Below, piece after piece: positions 61,607-64,000 of a DNA stretch of 64,000 nucleotides (the first letter of the stretch is position 1; each line of letters opens with the position of its first letter). Below the pieces are notes generated by a model that searched no databases, was not told the origin of the DNA, and was given only the letters and a program-made list of their open reading frames with translations. Position numbers and translations under genes: made by a program. Location of the stretch: positions 1 through 64,000 of the forward strand of contig DLHP01000004.1 of assembly GCA_002483285.1 (NCBI GenBank), written 5' to 3'. This DNA comes from Flavobacterium sp. UBA7665. Its GTDB lineage: Bacteria > Bacteroidota > Bacteroidia > Flavobacteriales > Flavobacteriaceae.

Positions 61607-63178
61607 GATGTAATCGGTGTTGATGAAATTCGATGATTTGCTGTCGAGCAATTCCTGTAAAATTGCGTTGTTGTAGGCATTGTCCTTCGAGGCGACAAAC
61701 GTACGGATAGAAAACGAGCGCAAAGCGTCATGGATACTGAGTGTGCCTACCGCCGAATCCTTGCGTCCCGTAAACGGATAAATATCGGGCCCGCGCTGGC
61801 AAAGGCTATTGAGATTCACGCGACACACCAGATTCACCAAAGTGTCAATCAGCGGTGCGATGGCCTTGATGTCGCTTCCAAACAAACTCACCTGTTGCCC
61901 GTAATTGGAAGCCGCCATATCGTCTAATGGCTCGACGATATCCGTGAAACTCAAAATCGGAATGACTGGGCCAAATTGCTCCTCATGGTACAACCGCATG
62001 TCTTTGGTCACGGGATAAACCACCGCCGGAAAAATATAGTTCTCGGTACGCTCGCCACCTTTGGCATTGAGGATTTGTGCGCCTTTGCTCTTGGCATCAT
62101 CAATCAATTCCTCGAGGTAATCGGGTTTGTCTTTCTCGGGCAACGGTGTGAGCATGACGCCTTTTTCCCACGGATTCCCAAAGGCGAGGCTGTCTACTTT
62201 TGCGGCGAAACGCCGATTGAATTCCTCGCGTACCGATTCGTGTACGTATAAGATTTTAAGCGCCGTACAGCGTTGTCCGTTGAACGACAGCGTACCCGAA
62301 ATGCATTCCTGGATGGCGAGGTCGAGATCGGCATCAGGTAGGATAATCGCGGGATTCTTGGCTTCGAGGCCCAGTATCAAACGCAGTCTATTTTTGTTGG
62401 GATGTTGGTCCTGTAAAGCAATCGCCGACTTGCTGTTGCCGATAAGCGCCAGCACCGTCACCTTACCCGATTTCATGATTGGAGAAGCCACATCTCGGCC
62501 GCGACCGTAAACGATGTTCACCACACCTTTTGGAAAACTGTTCTGAAACGCTGTGAGCATTGGCGAAATACACAACACGCCGTGCTTTGCGGGTTTGAAG
62601 ATGACCGTGTTGCCCATAATGATTGCAGGAATCAGCATCTGGAATGTTTCATTGAGCGGATAATTGTAAGGCCCTAGACACAGCACCACGCCCAACGGAC
62701 CACGGCGTACCATGGCATTCACGCCGTCGGTTTTGGTAAAACGCGCCGCGTCGCGATCCATTTGCTTGTAATTTTCTATGGTGTCGTGGATGTAGGCTAC
62801 CGTGCGGTCAAATTCCTTTTCAGAATCGGGCAACGACTTGCCGATTTCCCACATGAGCCACTTCACCACTTCTGCGCGCGTGCTTTGCATCTGGGTCACA
62901 AATTTCACCATGCATTGGATGCGGTCGGCCACCTTCATGGTAGGCCATAAACCTTGGCCCTGGTCGTAGGCTGTTACTGCGGCGCTGGTGGCTTCGTGGG
63001 CTTCGCGCTCGCCCATCGCGGGAATGCTGCCCAGGTAAGTGGGCTCGTAATTTTGGGTGGATGATATGGTAGAATACACTGGCGTAGTGGCACCAGTCCA
63101 TTGTTTTAAAACACCGTCGACAAGGTAGGTATCCTGCTCCAATGGCGTCACCTGAAATTCTGAAGGGATTGGATTCAT
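61601..63178 (-). CDS. gapN: Non-phosphorylating NADP-dependent glyceraldehyde-3-phosphate dehydrogenase
   Basis: Aldehyde dehydrogenase superfamily, 525 residues. GPYNYPLNETFQMLIPAII and IFKPAKHG shape the cofactor site, the general base Glu is in LGLEAKNPAIIL, and the catalytic Cys is in FNGQRCTALKI. These two blocks, especially GQRCTA, are typical of GapN rather than of general aldehyde dehydrogenases. Oxidises glyceraldehyde 3-phosphate straight to 3-phosphoglycerate and makes NADPH. It would complement the phosphorylating Gap at 1111. Confidence 0.88.
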   Translation of the reverse strand: MNPIPSEFQVTPLEQDTYLVDGVLKQWTGATTPVYSTISSTQNYEPTYLGSIPAMGEREAHEATSAAVTAYDQGQGLWPTMKVADRIQCMVKFVTQMQSTRAEVVKWLMWEIGKSLPDSEKEFDRTVAYIHDTIENYKQMDRDAARFTKTDGVNAMVRRGPLGVVLCLGPYNYPLNETFQMLIPAIIMGNTVIFKPAKHGVLCISPMLTAFQNSFPKGVVNIVYGRGRDVASPIMKSGKVTVLALIGNSKSAIALQDQHPNKNRLRLILGLEAKNPAIILPDADLDLAIQECISGTLSFNGQRCTALKILYVHESVREEFNRRFAAKVDSLAFGNPWEKGVMLTPLPEKDKPDYLEELIDDAKSKGAQILNAKGGERTENYIFPAVVYPVTKDMRLYHEEQFGPVIPILSFTDIVEPLDDMAASNYGQQVSLFGSDIKAIAPLIDTLVNLVCRVNLNSLCQRGPDIYPFTGRKDSAVGTLSIHDALRSFSIRTFVASKDNAYNNAILQELLDSKSSNFINTDYIL

Positions 63179-63284
63179 GGGTTTGTTTTTGATAAAGTTA
63201 CCTTTTTTTTCACGACGCCTGCGCCAACATTTTGTAAAAATTCACGAAAACGATAGCGAGGTTTAGTAAATTCAGTCCATAAAA

Positions 63285-63315
63285 AAATCCCAAACTCTTA
63301 TCGAATTTGGGATTT
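63285..63315 (-). terminator. Terminator after the RCC1-repeat gene
   Basis: AAATCCCAAA (63285-63294) pairs with TTTGGGATTT (63306-63315). The seven-A run at 63281-63287 is a T-run on the minus strand, which is the strand of the gene ending at 63336. Confidence 0.85.
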
Positions 63316-63335
63316 GATATGCTAAACTAAAAATC

Positions 63336-64000
63336 TTATTTTTTGAGGACTTTCAAAGTTTTCACTTCATCGCCCACGGCCACCTTTACGATGTAAGTAC
63401 CTGCGGACAAAGCAGCAACATTAATTGTACCTTCATTGGCATTGATGTTTTTAGACAGCACTTCCTGACCCAAAACATTGTAAATGGCAACGATTGTAAT
63501 ATTGCGATCGAAGGCAATGTTCAAGACGTCATTTACTGGGTTCGGGTATACTTTCATTTCGCTTTCGGCTGCGAAGTCGTCTGTTGCCAAAACGGTTTGA
63601 GGACACGCAATTTGTACCATGGTGTTGTGCAATGCGTTTGGCCCAAGAGCCATTTGCCCTTGCGGACTCCAACCCGCTGTGTAAGCGTCACCGTTTGTTT
63701 TTAGGTAGATTGCGTAACGGTCACCGCCACCGGCATGCGTCCAGTCATTGGCAAATCCGAGGCGAACCGGCGTTGGGCGGAAGTTATTGTCTCCGGTGCC
63801 CAATTGTCCTTCTGTATTAAAGCCCCAGCCCCAAAGCGAACCGTCTGTGCGGATTGCGGTAGCAAAGCCTAGCCCAATTTGCACTTTAGACCAAATGGTG
63901 GATGAGCCAATTTGTGTGGGTGAAAATACATTGCTCGTGGTGCCAAGTCCCAAACGTCCGTCGGTATTGACTCCCCAACCCCAAAGTGTACCGTCGGTTT
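63336..64000 (-). CDS. RCC1-repeat protein with T9SS type A sorting domain (5' end outside window)
   Basis: Only the C-terminal part (about 221 residues) is in the window; the frame is open to the edge. RCC1-type blades are seen: SLWGWGFNTEGQLGTGDN, RYAIYLKTNGDAYTAGWSPQ and, upstream at the edge, a LWGWGVNTDGRLGLGT-like blade. The C-terminal 75 residues (YPNPVNDVLNIAFDRN, YNVLGQEVLSKNI, GTYIVKVAVGD, LKVLKK) are a type A T9SS domain. A secreted beta-propeller is inferred, ligand unknown. Confidence 0.85.
   Translation of the reverse strand, partial: TDGTLWGWGVNTDGRLGLGTTSNVFSPTQIGSSTIWSKVQIGLGFATAIRTDGSLWGWGFNTEGQLGTGDNNFRPTPVRLGFANDWTHAGGGDRYAIYLKTNGDAYTAGWSPQGQMALGPNALHNTMVQIACPQTVLATDDFAAESEMKVYPNPVNDVLNIAFDRNITIVAIYNVLGQEVLSKNINANEGTINVAALSAGTYIVKVAVGDEVKTLKVLKK

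Overview
The window looks like chromosomal DNA from a member of the Flavobacteriaceae (phylum Bacteroidota), probably Flavobacterium or a near relative. The evidence is several secreted proteins ending in type IX secretion (T9SS) sorting domains, promoters of the Bacteroidota form TTG-N17-23-TAnnTTTG, an ECF sigma / FecR / TonB-receptor cassette, and typical flavobacterial housekeeping genes. I see no phage, transposase, CRISPR array or rRNA. Gene calls rest on reading the translations; no database search was possible.

Layout. 0-8.7 kb: lipA, a phosphorylating GAPDH, a TPR hybrid histidine kinase, punA-lpxK (minus), then a secreted protein, a Nif3-like protein and a coiled-coil protein that has lost its zinc-ribbon cysteines. 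8.7-16.9 kb: alpha/beta hydrolase, a T9SS subtilase, rluB, a GH13 amylase, then folD and ffh (minus). 17-23 kb: a tiny lipoprotein, a LamG lipoprotein, and the sigma / anti-sigma / TonB receptor cassette. 23-31 kb: argS, a 1524-residue adhesin with nine Cys-bracketed repeats, and a FabH-family synthase. 31-38.5 kb: a BNR-like T9SS protein, an orphan ABC ATPase, a C1q-like fibre protein, an OmpA/lipocalin lipoprotein pair and htpG. 38.7-45.6 kb: two tandem paralogous T9SS type B adhesins with twelve and seven Ig-like repeats. 45.8-53.9 kb: a DoxX-like protein, aqpZ, an AlkB-like oxygenase, a fatty acid hydroxylase, a four-gene DUF2089-led operon, an M61 peptidase and a DUF4369 lipoprotein. 54-64 kb: tRNA-Thr, a small conserved protein, an idi-queD-manA run (minus), an MBOAT / GSSRA acyl-transfer pair, secreted msrB-msrA, an OafA-type acyltransferase, gapN and the end of an RCC1-repeat T9SS protein.

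How the genes fit together. Six proteins carry recognisable T9SS C-terminal domains (three type A, three type B), so much of the window is exported cell-surface material; none of the secretion machinery is here. Envelope chemistry is also well represented (lpxK, MBOAT pair, OafA-type acyltransferase, OmpA, TonB receptor, secreted methionine sulfoxide reductases).

The least explained signals are non-coding. An approximately 84-nt element occurs three times (14434, 29971, 38634), always between convergent genes, always in the same orientation and always about 80-100 nt from a bidirectional terminator, with compensatory changes in a predicted stem. A second structured element occurs twice (1-71 and 55496-55573). 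There is also a perfect 26-bp inverted repeat at 46971-47048.
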